Below, piece by piece: positions 8,079 through 15,974 of a stretch of DNA of 64,000 nucleotides. The stretch spans positions 1 to 64,000 of the forward strand of contig NZ_CAMFLC010000005.1 in NCBI RefSeq assembly GCF_945957465.1. Reading direction: 5' to 3'. A program made the translations under genes and the position numbers. The notes below the pieces were generated by a model, which saw only the letters and a list, made by a program, of their open reading frames with translations, made no database searches and was not told the origin of the DNA. How positions within the stretch are numbered: position 1 is the first letter of the stretch; the number at the start of each line of letters is the position of its first letter. Source of the stretch: an uncultured Leifsonia sp. GTDB lineage: Bacteria > Actinomycetota > Actinomycetes > Actinomycetales > Microbacteriaceae.

Positions 8079-9113
8079 GTGTTCTTCCAGCTCAAAGAAC
8101 TGTTCGAACTGCTCACCAGCATCATGTCTGCACGCATCGAAGGAAACCGGACGTCGTTACTGGACGCTGTCGCCGGCGCGATGGAGGGACGCAACCCGCA
8201 AAGCGCACCGTCTGAGGGTGTTGAGGAAATCCTCAAAATACAAAGGGCGATGGCATTTGTCGAAGAGCACGCCAGCGACGGGCCACTCACACACTTGTTC
8301 ATCCGGGAGCTTCACCGCATGGTGGTCGACGGGCTGCGCCGGGAGGGTGACCGGACTCCGGGAGCGTACCGGGTCGGCGAAGTCACCATCGGGCAGGCAG
8401 AGCACCGACCGCCTTTCCCTTCCGATGTGCTCTCTGATATGACTAAGCTTCTGGACTTCGCGAACGAGGAAGTGGAACCGCACAAGCAATTGCTTCAGTC
8501 CGCGATCGTCCATCATCGTTTCCTCTGGATCCACCCGTTCGGAAACGGCAACGGCCGAGTTGCCCGGCTGCTGACCTACGCGATGCTCATCCGGCAGGGA
8601 TTCGTCTCGACAACAAGCTATCGGGCGGTCAACCCGACGGCTGTGTTCGGAGCAGACCGCACCGGATACTACGACAACCTCGCACGAGCTGATCGTCTCG
8701 ACGACAACGGACTCATTGCATGGTGCACCAACGTTCTCAACGGGTTGAACGCTGACCTGGAGCGGTTGCGCTCCCTTCGCGACCACGCCTTCGTCACGGA
8801 TGAACTGCTGCGGCCCGCCATCGACAGACTCCACGATGCGGGCCGAATAACGAAACGCGAGCGGGATGCGCTGCGAATTGTCGCAGCCAAGACGACGGTC
8901 CGTGCCGGAGACTTGGAGCCGGCGTTCCCCGGAACCCCAGCAAACCGGAGCCACGCGATCCGCCGGCTGCTCGACCAAGGCCTGCTCACGCATGCTGACG
9001 GGCCACGCAGTTACCGGTTGGTGTTCGCGCCCAGCGACCTCACCGTGCACTTGATTCATCAGCTGGACCGGATGGGGTTCCTGCCCACGATCCTCCGCGA
9101 CAACATAGCCTGA
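8079..9113 (+). CDS. Fic family protein (probable AMPylase), start uncertain
   Basis: The ORF encodes 344 aa. The Fic core (about 90-230) carries the catalytic loop HPFGNGNGRVAR, preceded by IVHHRFLWI and followed by a C-terminal winged-helix region (about 250-335). The N-terminal SARIEGN fits the (S/T)xxxE(G/N) inhibitory helix of self-inhibited class II Fic enzymes, which transfer AMP to hydroxyls of target proteins. The listed GTG cuts off a further conserved-looking stretch (ELSRAVISLERARAELDYG) that is open in the same frame but has no start codon, so a 5' frameshift, an unusual start or truncation is likely. AT-rich DNA upstream suggests acquisition by transfer. No antitoxin is adjacent. 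Confidence 0.82.
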   Translation: MFFQLKELFELLTSIMSARIEGNRTSLLDAVAGAMEGRNPQSAPSEGVEEILKIQRAMAFVEEHASDGPLTHLFIRELHRMVVDGLRREGDRTPGAYRVGEVTIGQAEHRPPFPSDVLSDMTKLLDFANEEVEPHKQLLQSAIVHHRFLWIHPFGNGNGRVARLLTYAMLIRQGFVSTTSYRAVNPTAVFGADRTGYYDNLARADRLDDNGLIAWCTNVLNGLNADLERLRSLRDHAFVTDELLRPAIDRLHDAGRITKRERDALRIVAAKTTVRAGDLEPAFPGTPANRSHAIRRLLDQGLLTHADGPRSYRLVFAPSDLTVHLIHQLDRMGFLPTILRDNIA

Positions 9114-9168
9114 GCGAAGGCACGCTGCTGGGCTCGCTTCGAGTGGGCTTCGATCCTGTTGGCACGGG

Positions 9169-9810
9169 TCACCGCTCGGCGTGCGAAGTGAGGGCCGCGC
9201 GTAGCGTCGTCGCGACCCAGTCCCGGTAGCGCGCGACGTCCCACCCCTCCACCTCGACGAGGTGCCCGTAGGTTTGCGGGTGCCCGATCGACCAGATGAT
9301 TGCGGCTGCGGCATCCCGCTCCATCGCGACCGCGCCGGGCTTGCCGGCGAGCTGATCGGCCGCCATGCCGTAGTTGTGCAGCCGGCGCGAGGCGCGCTCG
9401 CGCTCCAGCTCGGCGACCCCCTCGTCCACGGCGGCTGCTTCGCGGATGAGGCGCATGACCGCGGCTACCCGCGGCTGGGACTGGGCGAACCAGTCAGCCA
9501 GTACCTCCACCATGCCGACGGCGGTGGTGGCGGCATCCGCCCGCTCGGCCATGAACTCGGGGACGCTGCGCGGCGCGTCCGGCCCGGACGCGGCACGGTC
9601 GAGCACGGCCTCGAGCACGTCGCGCTTGGATCCGACGGCGTTGTAGACGGTTTGCACTGCGACGTCGGCGCCGCGAGCGATAGCGGCGATCGACGTGCGG
9701 GCGTAGCCGTCGCGCGTCATCAGCTCGCCGGCCGCGACCACGATTCGCTCGCGGGTGGCGGCCGAGTGGCGTGCGTGTGCGGTTCGCGGAGCGGTATTGA
9801 CCGGAGGCAC
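9169..9810 (-). CDS. TetR-family transcriptional repressor
   Basis: The 213-aa protein has an N-terminal TetR HTH (about 18-65): ATRERIVVAAGELMTRDGYARTSIAAIARGADVAVQTVYNAVGSKRDVLEAVL, followed by a helical ligand domain with a TetR_C-like WSIGHPQTYGHLVEVEGW. GTG at 9810 is the preferred start. It has no ribosome-binding site, but TATTCT sits the right distance upstream for a leaderless transcript. A perfect inverted repeat lies between it and the divergent flavin monooxygenase gene, implying control of both. The inducer is unknown. Confidence 0.88.
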   Translation of the reverse strand: MPPVNTAPRTAHARHSAATRERIVVAAGELMTRDGYARTSIAAIARGADVAVQTVYNAVGSKRDVLEAVLDRAASGPDAPRSVPEFMAERADAATTAVGMVEVLADWFAQSQPRVAAVMRLIREAAAVDEGVAELERERASRRLHNYGMAADQLAGKPGAVAMERDAAAAIIWSIGHPQTYGHLVEVEGWDVARYRDWVATTLRAALTSHAER

Positions 9811-9813
9811 GTG

Positions 9814-9832
9814 ACTAGAATAGCATTCTAGT
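9814..9832. promoter_or_regulatory. Inverted repeat, probable TetR operator
   Basis: ACTAGAAT-AGC-ATTCTAGT is a perfect palindrome with 8-bp arms and a 3-bp centre. It lies four bases upstream of the TetR start and overlaps the probable -10 of that gene. It sits in the 65-bp gap shared with the divergent monooxygenase, as expected for autoregulation plus repression of the target. Confidence 0.7.
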
Positions 9833-9875
9833 AATTGGAAGACTAATCCATTGGAGCGTGTCACGGAGGCGTGTC

Positions 9876-10958
9876 ATGGGTGAGCGCGGTCAGCACGACG
9901 TTGTGGTGATCGGGGCCGGGCAGGCCGGCCTCGCAGCCGGGTACCACCTGAAGCGGGCGGGCGTCGACTTCGCGATCCTCGACGCGGAGACCGCGGTCGG
10001 CGACCAGTGGCGCAGGCGGTGGGACTCGCTGCGGCTGTTCACCCCGGCACGTCACGACGGGCTCCCCGGCTCGCCGGTCCCCGGCGCAGCCGGGCGGTGC
10101 CCCACCGGGCGCGAGACCGCCGACTACTTAGCGGACTACGCGCGGCGGTGGGAGCTCCCGGTCGTCTCCGGGACGCGCGTGACACGGCTCGCCTCCGACG
10201 CCGACGGATTCCTCGTGTCGACGGATGCCGGCGCCCGACGCGCCCGCTCGGTCGTCGTCGCGACGGGTGCGACCACGGTCCCGAATATGCCGGCGGTCGC
10301 GGCATCCCTCGACCCCCGCATCTCGCAGCTGCACTCCGAGCAGTACCGCGAGCCGGCATCCGTCCCCGGAGAACGCGTGCTTGTCGTCGGGTATGGCACC
10401 TCGGGGGCCCAGATCGCGATGGAGCTCTCGCACGCCGGTCGCGACGTCGTGATCGCCGGCGACCACACCGCCGCCATCCCCCGCGCGTTCCTCGCTGTCG
10501 CGGGCGAGCTGTGGTGGATCGTGCTCACACGCGTCATGACGCGCAAGACCCCCGTGGGTCGCAGGGTGGCGCCGAAGGCGACCACCCATGGCTCGCCGCT
10601 GATCGGCATCTCCCCGAAGGACGTGCGCGCCGCGGGTGTCCGGGAGGCCGGGCGCGTCGAGTCGGCCGAGGACGGGCTTCCCGTTGTCGACGGTGCCGCG
10701 CTCGACGTGGACGCCGTCGTATGGTGCACCGGCTACCGGGGCGACTTCTCGTGGATCGACGTGCCCGGGCTCGAGATCGACGTGCACGGGTTCCCCGTCG
10801 CGCTGTTCGGGCTCGCTCCGGGGGTCCCCGGACTCGGCTTCGTGGGGATGCCGTTCCAGACGGGGCTGGCATCGCAACTCATCGGCGGGGTCGGCGACGA
10901 CGCTGCCCACGTCGTGCGCACACTCCTGGAGCGATCCTCGAAGCCCGTCACCACCTGA
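9876..10958 (+). CDS. Flavin-containing monooxygenase / CzcO-type FAD-NAD(P) oxidoreductase
   Basis: The 360-aa flavoprotein has an N-terminal Rossmann FAD motif DVVVIGAGQAGLAAGYHL (about residues 8-25), a second dinucleotide fingerprint VLVVGYGTSGAQIAMEL (about 169) and a WCTGYRGDFSWID motif near the C terminus, as in small YhiN/CzcO-like monooxygenases. It probably oxidises small lipophilic substrates with NADPH and O2. ATG 9876 has GGAGG upstream; GTG 9858 is less likely. It is divergently paired with the TetR gene, which suggests inducible detoxification. Confidence 0.88.
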   Translation: MGERGQHDVVVIGAGQAGLAAGYHLKRAGVDFAILDAETAVGDQWRRRWDSLRLFTPARHDGLPGSPVPGAAGRCPTGRETADYLADYARRWELPVVSGTRVTRLASDADGFLVSTDAGARRARSVVVATGATTVPNMPAVAASLDPRISQLHSEQYREPASVPGERVLVVGYGTSGAQIAMELSHAGRDVVIAGDHTAAIPRAFLAVAGELWWIVLTRVMTRKTPVGRRVAPKATTHGSPLIGISPKDVRAAGVREAGRVESAEDGLPVVDGAALDVDAVVWCTGYRGDFSWIDVPGLEIDVHGFPVALFGLAPGVPGLGFVGMPFQTGLASQLIGGVGDDAAHVVRTLLERSSKPVTT

Positions 10959-11208
10959 GCCTCGATCCTTCCGACCGGACTTGCGCGGACAGCGCCGGTG
11001 CCGAAGCGCTCGCTGACGAGTCGAAGACGGATGTCGGGGCTGATCCGCACGGCGTCGCCGTTCCCTGCCGCGATGCTGCGAGATCGGAACGAGCTGATCC
11101 GGCCCGCGGTGTGGAGGGCACTCGACACGCGACCCGGGCTGGCACCATATCCGTAGGGCAGGTCATGTCCGTCCGGCATCAGCCAGTGGCCGGGTGAGTT
11201 CAGTTCGC

Positions 11209-12216
11209 CTAGGCCGAAAGGGACTCGTCAGTCGGCTCTTGCGCGGGTGCAGACGGATCGAGATACTCGACCGCGGGCCTGGGGGTGCGGTCGACGATGA
11301 GTCGGGTGACATCGGGCCGGGAGTAGTGGCCGGTCGGATCCGCGGCGACCTTCGAGAGCGGGATGAGGGAGAGGTCGATCTCTGCATAGACGATCCCTTC
11401 CTCGTCTTCGGGGATCGGGTCGGTCAGCAGACGACCATCCGGGCCGTAGATGCGGCTGGAGCCGCCTCCCCCTTGACCCAGCAGAGTTCGTTGTTCTGCG
11501 TTATGTGCGAACAGGTCGAGCCCCGCAGTTCCGGTGACGGTTGTGGCCGCGAGCACGAAGCATCCTCCTTCGACCGCGTAGACCTGGCTGGCTGCCATGT
11601 TCACCTCTTCGCCCAGTGCGTATGCCGCGCCGCGGTACAGGCAGAACGACGGCCAGGACGCGACATGCACCTGCTCGCCCAGCCCGTACATCGCGTACTT
11701 GGTCAGCGGCTGAAGGTGCTCCCAGCAGTTCAGTGCCCCGAGCATGCCGATCCCTGCGACGTCGTGAACGGCGATGTCGCTTCCGTCGCCTTCACCGAAG
11801 AGAGCTCGTTCGACATGCGTGGGTTTGAGTTTGCGTCGTGTAGCGACCGTGGATCCGTCGGCCCCGAAGATGAACTGGGACATGTAGAGGGAGCCGCGGT
11901 CTCGCTCACTCGCGCCCATCACCACCGTGATGTCGCCGGCGCCCGCTGCGGAGGCGAGGCGGAGGTAGTTCGGGTCGCCGATCACGATCGAATTCTCGTG
12001 ATAGGCGGGAACGAACGGCATGCCCGCGGACTGAGGGCCCAGCCAGAGGAAGTGAGGGTATCCGGGGATCCAGGTCTCAGGGAACGCGACGAGTTTTGCC
12101 CCGTTGCGAGCAGCCTCTGCGATCAAGCTGACGGCTTTGTCGACGCCTGCATCCACATCGAGCCAGGCCGGTTCGGCCTGAACAGCGGCGGCGATGAACG
12201 GTGCGACCTTATCCAT
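11209..12216 (-). CDS. Nitrilase (carbon-nitrogen hydrolase)
   Basis: The 335-aa protein carries the nitrilase triad motifs in order: Glu47 in VAFPETWIPGYP, Lys in RRKLKPTHVER and Cys164 in GALNCWEHLQP. The spacing and C-terminal half (VYAVEGGCFVLAATT, GGGSSRIYGPDGR) match aliphatic/aromatic nitrilases that turn R-CN into the acid and ammonia. It is cytoplasmic; family members assemble as spirals. The flanking AraC regulator on the opposite strand probably controls it. The precise nitrile is not predictable. Confidence 0.9.
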   Translation of the reverse strand: MDKVAPFIAAAVQAEPAWLDVDAGVDKAVSLIAEAARNGAKLVAFPETWIPGYPHFLWLGPQSAGMPFVPAYHENSIVIGDPNYLRLASAAGAGDITVVMGASERDRGSLYMSQFIFGADGSTVATRRKLKPTHVERALFGEGDGSDIAVHDVAGIGMLGALNCWEHLQPLTKYAMYGLGEQVHVASWPSFCLYRGAAYALGEEVNMAASQVYAVEGGCFVLAATTVTGTAGLDLFAHNAEQRTLLGQGGGGSSRIYGPDGRLLTDPIPEDEEGIVYAEIDLSLIPLSKVAADPTGHYSRPDVTRLIVDRTPRPAVEYLDPSAPAQEPTDESLSA

Positions 12217-12329
12217 GTCGACTCCTTCGTGGGATGATCGGGGGTACTTCGAAACTAGGAGACCGAAAAGCTCAGCACGTGCCGTCGAGTGACGTCACGC
12301 TTGACTGACCGAGGCATTCCGGGTGGGCA

Positions 12330-13253
12330 ATGGCTGGGAGCGGAAGGCGGCGCCAGGATCTGGCGTCGTGGGAAGCGGAGCTGTCCTCCTCGTTTGTGCG
12401 CCTAGACGTAGCCGCCGCAGGCTCAGCGACCTCACTGGACACCAGGCTTGAGGCCGTGACGAAGGGCAAGGTCCGGGCTGCGCTCGTCGATGTCGTCGGA
12501 GAGCCGCACAGGGTTCGACGGACACGAGCGGGCGTTGCGGCGGACGGAGGGGGGCTCCTCGTCTCCGTACAGTTGCAGGGGTCGTGCGTCGTGAGGCAAG
12601 CGGGACGGGAGGCTCATCTCGCGGTGGGCGACATCGCCTGGTACGACGCGACCAGGCCCTATGACTTGATCTTTCCCGAGGGCACCCATCAACAGGCGGT
12701 TCTGCAGCTCGTGCCAGACGAGTTCTTCGGTTCGCGATCGCTGCTCGACCACACTGCAGTCAGGGTCTCAGGCAATCGGGGGATCGGGCGTGCTGTGGCC
12801 CCCATGCTGTGCGCCATTCCTCGGTCGATCGAGGATGTGGAGGTCGTCCAGGCAGACAGGGTCGCGCAGATCGCCGTCGACCTTCTGCTGCTGTCCATCC
12901 CCACCCCAGCGCGCGTGCAAGCGCCCGATCTGCTCGCGAGCATGCACGAGTTCATCGAGGCGCACTCGGACGACCCGGAGCTGTCGCCGGGACGTGTGGC
13001 GGCGGCAGTCCATCTGTCTCTGGGGCATCTGCACCGCGTTTTTCGCCGCTCCGATACGACGGTCAGCGAGTTCGTCAAGAGCGTTCGCCTGGATCGGGCT
13101 GCGGCCGATCTGCGCGATCCGCAGCTGGCGCATTGGACGGTGCGGGACATCGCACAGCGCAGAGGGTTCAAGGACGCTGCCCACTTCTCCCGCGCATTCG
13201 CGAGCCGCTACGGTGTCAGCCCCACGACGTGGCGGCGATCGACGGGGAGCTGA
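12330..13253 (+). CDS. AraC-family regulator with cupin-like AraC_binding domain
   Basis: The 307-aa protein has an N-terminal ligand domain (about 35-190) with GGLLVSVQLQGSCVVRQAGREAHLAVGDIAWYDATRPYDL, of the type seen in AraC_binding_2 regulators. The C-terminal HTH_18 domain (about 205-305) contains VAAAVHLSLGHLHRVFRRSDTTVSEFVKSVRLDRAAADLRD and a second helix pair ending RGFKDAAHFSRAFASRYGVSPTTWR. It is divergent from the nitrilase with a 113-bp gap, the usual arrangement for regulators of nitrile or aldoxime use. ATG 12330 has no strong ribosome-binding site. Confidence 0.87.
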   Translation: MAGSGRRRQDLASWEAELSSSFVRLDVAAAGSATSLDTRLEAVTKGKVRAALVDVVGEPHRVRRTRAGVAADGGGLLVSVQLQGSCVVRQAGREAHLAVGDIAWYDATRPYDLIFPEGTHQQAVLQLVPDEFFGSRSLLDHTAVRVSGNRGIGRAVAPMLCAIPRSIEDVEVVQADRVAQIAVDLLLLSIPTPARVQAPDLLASMHEFIEAHSDDPELSPGRVAAAVHLSLGHLHRVFRRSDTTVSEFVKSVRLDRAAADLRDPQLAHWTVRDIAQRRGFKDAAHFSRAFASRYGVSPTTWRRSTGS

Positions 13254-13274
13254 CGGCCGCGCCCGGGTCGCACG

Positions 13275-13312
13275 CACGATGGGCGGGCCCCGTTCGGGGC
13301 CCGCCCATCGTG
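13275..13312. terminator. Bidirectional hairpin terminator
   Basis: CACGATGGGCGGGCCCC, loop GTTC, then GGGGCCCGCCCATCGTG form a perfect 17-bp stem. It sits between the convergent AraC-type regulator and alpha/beta-hydrolase genes, so it should serve both strands. No T-run follows, which is common in high-GC actinobacteria. Confidence 0.8.
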
Positions 13313-13321
13313 CCCGGGCAG

Positions 13322-14056
13322 TCAGGCCGCGCTGCGACCGGTGAAGTCCTCGACTGCGTTCTGGATGAAGAGGGCCACCGACTCCGGATGGGCGACGAAC
13401 GCCGTGTGGGAGGCCTCGATGCGCTCTGTGTGTGCGTTCATGCGAGCGGCCATGAACTCCTGGAGCTTCGGCGGGATCGAGTTGTCCTCGGTGGACACGA
13501 GGTACCAGGTCGGGGTGGTGTCCCAGCCTCGCACGGTGGCGGCTTCTGTGAAGGCGAACGCCGCGAGTGGGCGCTGGGTGGCGAACATCGCGCGTGCTGT
13601 CGCGACAGACGAGTCTCCGGCGAAGACCTCACGGAAGCGCTCCTCCTTGATGTAGAGGTCGGGGCCGCCGGGGGCTCCAGGTGCGTCGTAGGACGTCGGG
13701 GCGTTCTCGGTGGCGAGGAGGGAGACGGGGTACCCTTCTTGGATCGCCAAGCAGTTCTCGCCGACGTCGAGGCCGAAGGCGGCGAGGTACACCTGGCCGA
13801 TGACGTTGGTCAGGCCGGCTGCGACGGCACCCATCACGGCTCCGCCGTAGGAGTGGCCTACGAGCACCACCGGGCCGTCGATCGCGGCCACGCGGGTGCG
13901 GATGGAGTCGGCGTCGGAGGTGAGTCCGCGCAACGGGTTGGGCGGCGCGACGACGGGATATCCCTCGGCCTCGAGCCGACCGATGATTCCGGCGTACCCG
14001 GAGGCGTCTGCGAAGGCGCCGTGGATCAGGACGATGGTGGGCTTGGTGTCGTTCAT
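13322..14056 (-). CDS. Alpha/beta hydrolase
   Basis: The 244-aa alpha/beta hydrolase starts TIVLIHGAFADASGYAGII (oxyanion HG motif) and has the nucleophile elbow GHSYGGAV (Ser at about 97). The acid Asp or Glu lies in the STEDNSIPP region and the catalytic His in ASHTAFVAHPESV. This architecture is that of small soluble esterase/lactonase-like hydrolases often annotated 'alpha/beta fold hydrolase', with no cofactor. Its ATG is preceded by GAAAGG. Just upstream lies a hexanucleotide repeat, then the remains of another hydrolase gene. Confidence 0.88.
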   Translation of the reverse strand: MNDTKPTIVLIHGAFADASGYAGIIGRLEAEGYPVVAPPNPLRGLTSDADSIRTRVAAIDGPVVLVGHSYGGAVMGAVAAGLTNVIGQVYLAAFGLDVGENCLAIQEGYPVSLLATENAPTSYDAPGAPGGPDLYIKEERFREVFAGDSSVATARAMFATQRPLAAFAFTEAATVRGWDTTPTWYLVSTEDNSIPPKLQEFMAARMNAHTERIEASHTAFVAHPESVALFIQNAVEDFTGRSAA

Positions 14057-14072
14057 GGTGTTGTGCCTTTCG

Positions 14073-14114
14073 TTGGCATTGGCATTGGCGTTGGCGTTGG
14101 CGTTGGCGTTGGCG
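14073..14114. repeat. Hexanucleotide microsatellite, 7 x TTGGCR
   Basis: Two copies of TTGGCA are followed by five of TTGGCG in perfect register, with a degenerate eighth (TTGTCG). On the minus strand it lies about 17-60 bases before the ATG of the alpha/beta hydrolase and is open in its frame (Asn-Ala repeats). Copy-number slippage could change leader length without shifting frame. Confidence 0.9.
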
Positions 14115-14139
14115 TTGTCGTGCGGGTGGATGGTGGGCT

Positions 14140-14430
14140 TCAACGGACCAGCGGCGCGTCGTTCAGCGGCCTCTCGGTGAATCCGGCGGTCGCGTCGGCG
14201 AGGACAGTGCTCGTGTCCGTGGCGAGCCGCTGCATCGTGTACCGCCCGGGGAGGTCGTTCGAACGGCTCCATCCTCGAAAGTCGATGCTCAGGACATCGC
14301 TGTCGGGCAGCCGGTCGACGACCGGTCGCCAGGTCTGCGCGGAGCCGCCGCAGGAGTGCAGCAGAACGAGGGTCGGACCGGTGCCCGACCGGTGGTCGTA
14401 CGCGGGAAGGGCCTCTTGAACCGTGGTCAT
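14140..14430 (-). pseudogene. Truncated alpha/beta hydrolase (N-terminal third)
   Basis: The 96-aa ORF begins MTTVQEALPAYDHRSGTGP and carries the fold's first strands and oxyanion motif, PTLVLLHSCGGSAQTWRPVVDRLPD, then SIDFRGWSRSNDLPGRYTMQRLATDTSTVLAD. Family members continue to the Ser nucleophile elbow immediately after this point, but here the frame ends in unrelated codons (ERPLNDAPLVR). It is therefore a fragment lacking all catalytic residues. An alternative start is ATG 14466. The break lies 26 bp from the hexamer repeat preceding the intact hydrolase, so recombination or deletion there is plausible. Confidence 0.65.
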
Positions 14431-14466
14431 TCTGCGTCGCCTTGCTTCAGCGGGGTCGTTGTCCAT

Positions 14467-14820
14467 GGGTCCATTCCAGTGCTTCCGACCGGTCGGCGCA
14501 TCGGAGCGATTGGTCAAGTTATGGTGAAAAATGGACATATGGCGATGTTCGGACTCTGACCTGCCAGCCTCCTGATGCGAACTCCGCGGCCGTGGAGGTG
14601 CAGTCCTTTGCTCGGCTGCGCGAGCTCGACGACGGTCACACGCTGCGGGGTGATTTCCCCGCGCTGGCGCTCGTCGACGGCGGGCACGGCTGTGTCACGA
14701 TCCATTTCCGCACGTTCTCGCTCCTTCTGGAGGCACGCGATCCGCCGGCGGCGACGACATCAACCGGAGACGGAGACGGCGCCCGCCTTTCATAGCGCGG
14801 CCGCCCCCGTGCTGCGTCGC
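14467..14820. other. 354-bp stretch without a supported gene
   Basis: A plus-strand frame reads SFARLRELDDGHTLRGDFPALALVDGGHGCVTIHFRTFSLLLEA (quoted only in outline), which has natural-looking composition, but it has no plausible start or family match and ends in low-complexity codons. It may be a gene remnant. Nothing else is visible. Confidence 0.3.
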
Positions 14821-15357
14821 TCAACGACCGGCCGAGGCCTCCCACGGCACGACGGTCTCGACCAGCCCGGTCTCCATCCGCAACACGTGCCCGGAAACGG
14901 ACGCAACCACGTCATCCGGAAGCATCGGGTGCTCGAGGAGCTTCACCACGTCGAGACGTACCGTCTCCACCGGGTCGGCGACAGCGCGTTCGGCAAGCAC
15001 AGAGCGCGCAGTACCGGATCTCTCGGCGAAGGCCGAGCGAAAGTCCGGTTCGGCGAGCAGGCCGGTGCCGCACTGCGTGTGATGAATCACCGCGACGTCC
15101 ATGCGGACTCGCAACCGCATGGCCAGGTAGGCGATGTCTTCGATCACCCGGTCATCGACCCTGCCACCGGCGTTTCGGAGCACCCCCGCGTCGCCGGTGC
15201 GCACGCCGAGGAAGCCGGCGGGCTCCACTCGCGGATCCACGCAGGTGAGTACGAGAAGCAGGCGTTCGGGCATCGCCCTCGGCATCGCGAGACGCCGCAG
15301 ATCGACGCTCTCGGCGAAGCCGCGGTTCCGTTCGAGAAGTTCGGTGAAGTCAGTCAT
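14821..15357 (-). CDS. Beta-class carbonic anhydrase-like protein
   Basis: The 178-aa protein has the zinc site and dyad of beta-carbonic anhydrases: CVDPRV (Cys39, Asp41, Arg43) and HHTQCG (His93, Cys96), with the family's LRNAGGRVDD between. It interconverts CO2 and bicarbonate in the cytoplasm. Its length and GFLGVRTGDAGVLRNAGG pattern fit the short actinobacterial type. The ATG is divergent from the MarR gene with 60 bp between them, so the MarR regulator may act on it. Confidence 0.88.
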   Translation of the reverse strand: MTDFTELLERNRGFAESVDLRRLAMPRAMPERLLLVLTCVDPRVEPAGFLGVRTGDAGVLRNAGGRVDDRVIEDIAYLAMRLRVRMDVAVIHHTQCGTGLLAEPDFRSAFAERSGTARSVLAERAVADPVETVRLDVVKLLEHPMLPDDVVASVSGHVLRMETGLVETVVPWEASAGR

Positions 15358-15417
15358 GAGTCCTCAATGTTGTATCTGCAACTGGTAGATGGGCTACGCT
15401 ACACCCAGGAGGTGCAT

Positions 15418-15885
15418 ATGCAACACCCGGGACTGACGCAAGGGCGCGCGCAGCAGATCGCCGCCAACTGCCTGGGGCGACGAGTGGAGAGGCTCCACCG
15501 GATCGTCTCCCGACGCTTCGAGGCCGAACTCCGCTCGACCGGCCTGAGCCTGCCCCAATTCGAGATGCTGACCGAACTGGCTGCCTCCGATGCGCCAACT
15601 CGCCCTTCCCAGCTCGCCGGCACGCTCGGCCTCGAGCGGTCGACCATCAGCCGCGGGCTGGATCTACTCGTCCAGCACGGCTACGTCCACCCCTCGGTTT
15701 CTCCGTCGGGCCGCACGACGGACGTGCAGATAACCGAATCGGGGCTCGAGGTGCTCGCTCGGGCGGAGCCGGCGTGGGAAGGCGGTCAGCGGTGGCTGCA
15801 AGCCGCGCTCGGGCCGGATGCCCTCAGCCACCTGGACCGATGGCTGACTGCGGCGGAAGGTGAGGCTCCCGGGACGCTGGCGTAA
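15418..15885 (+). CDS. MarR-family transcriptional regulator
   Basis: The 155-aa protein has the MarR winged helix (about 40-115): LSLPQFEMLTELAASDAPTRPSQLAGTLGLERSTISRGLDLLVQHGYVH, wing SPSGRTTDVQITESGLEVL, and terminal dimerisation helices. AGGAGGTGCAT just before ATG 15418 fixes the start, so the long ORF-track extension is rejected. The 5' region contains ATCTGCAACTGGTAGAT, an imperfect inverted repeat that may be its operator shared with the divergent carbonic anhydrase. The ligand is unknown. Confidence 0.87.
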   Translation: MQHPGLTQGRAQQIAANCLGRRVERLHRIVSRRFEAELRSTGLSLPQFEMLTELAASDAPTRPSQLAGTLGLERSTISRGLDLLVQHGYVHPSVSPSGRTTDVQITESGLEVLARAEPAWEGGQRWLQAALGPDALSHLDRWLTAAEGEAPGTLA

Positions 15886-15974
15886 TGGACGGAAGGCACC
15901 GTGGTCGTCGACGGGCCGAGGACGTCGTCGAACATGAGGCCGGCCCCTCCCGGCTCCGGCCGCCCGACGGGTGG

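Noticed and set aside
14073-14114. Possible CRISPR-like repeat
   Set aside because: Contiguous 6-bp units without spacers; a microsatellite.
12809-14419. 536-aa plus-strand ORF
   Set aside because: It covers the AraC gene in another frame and the antisense of the alpha/beta hydrolase; the Val-Gly repeats come from the hexamer microsatellite. Not a gene.
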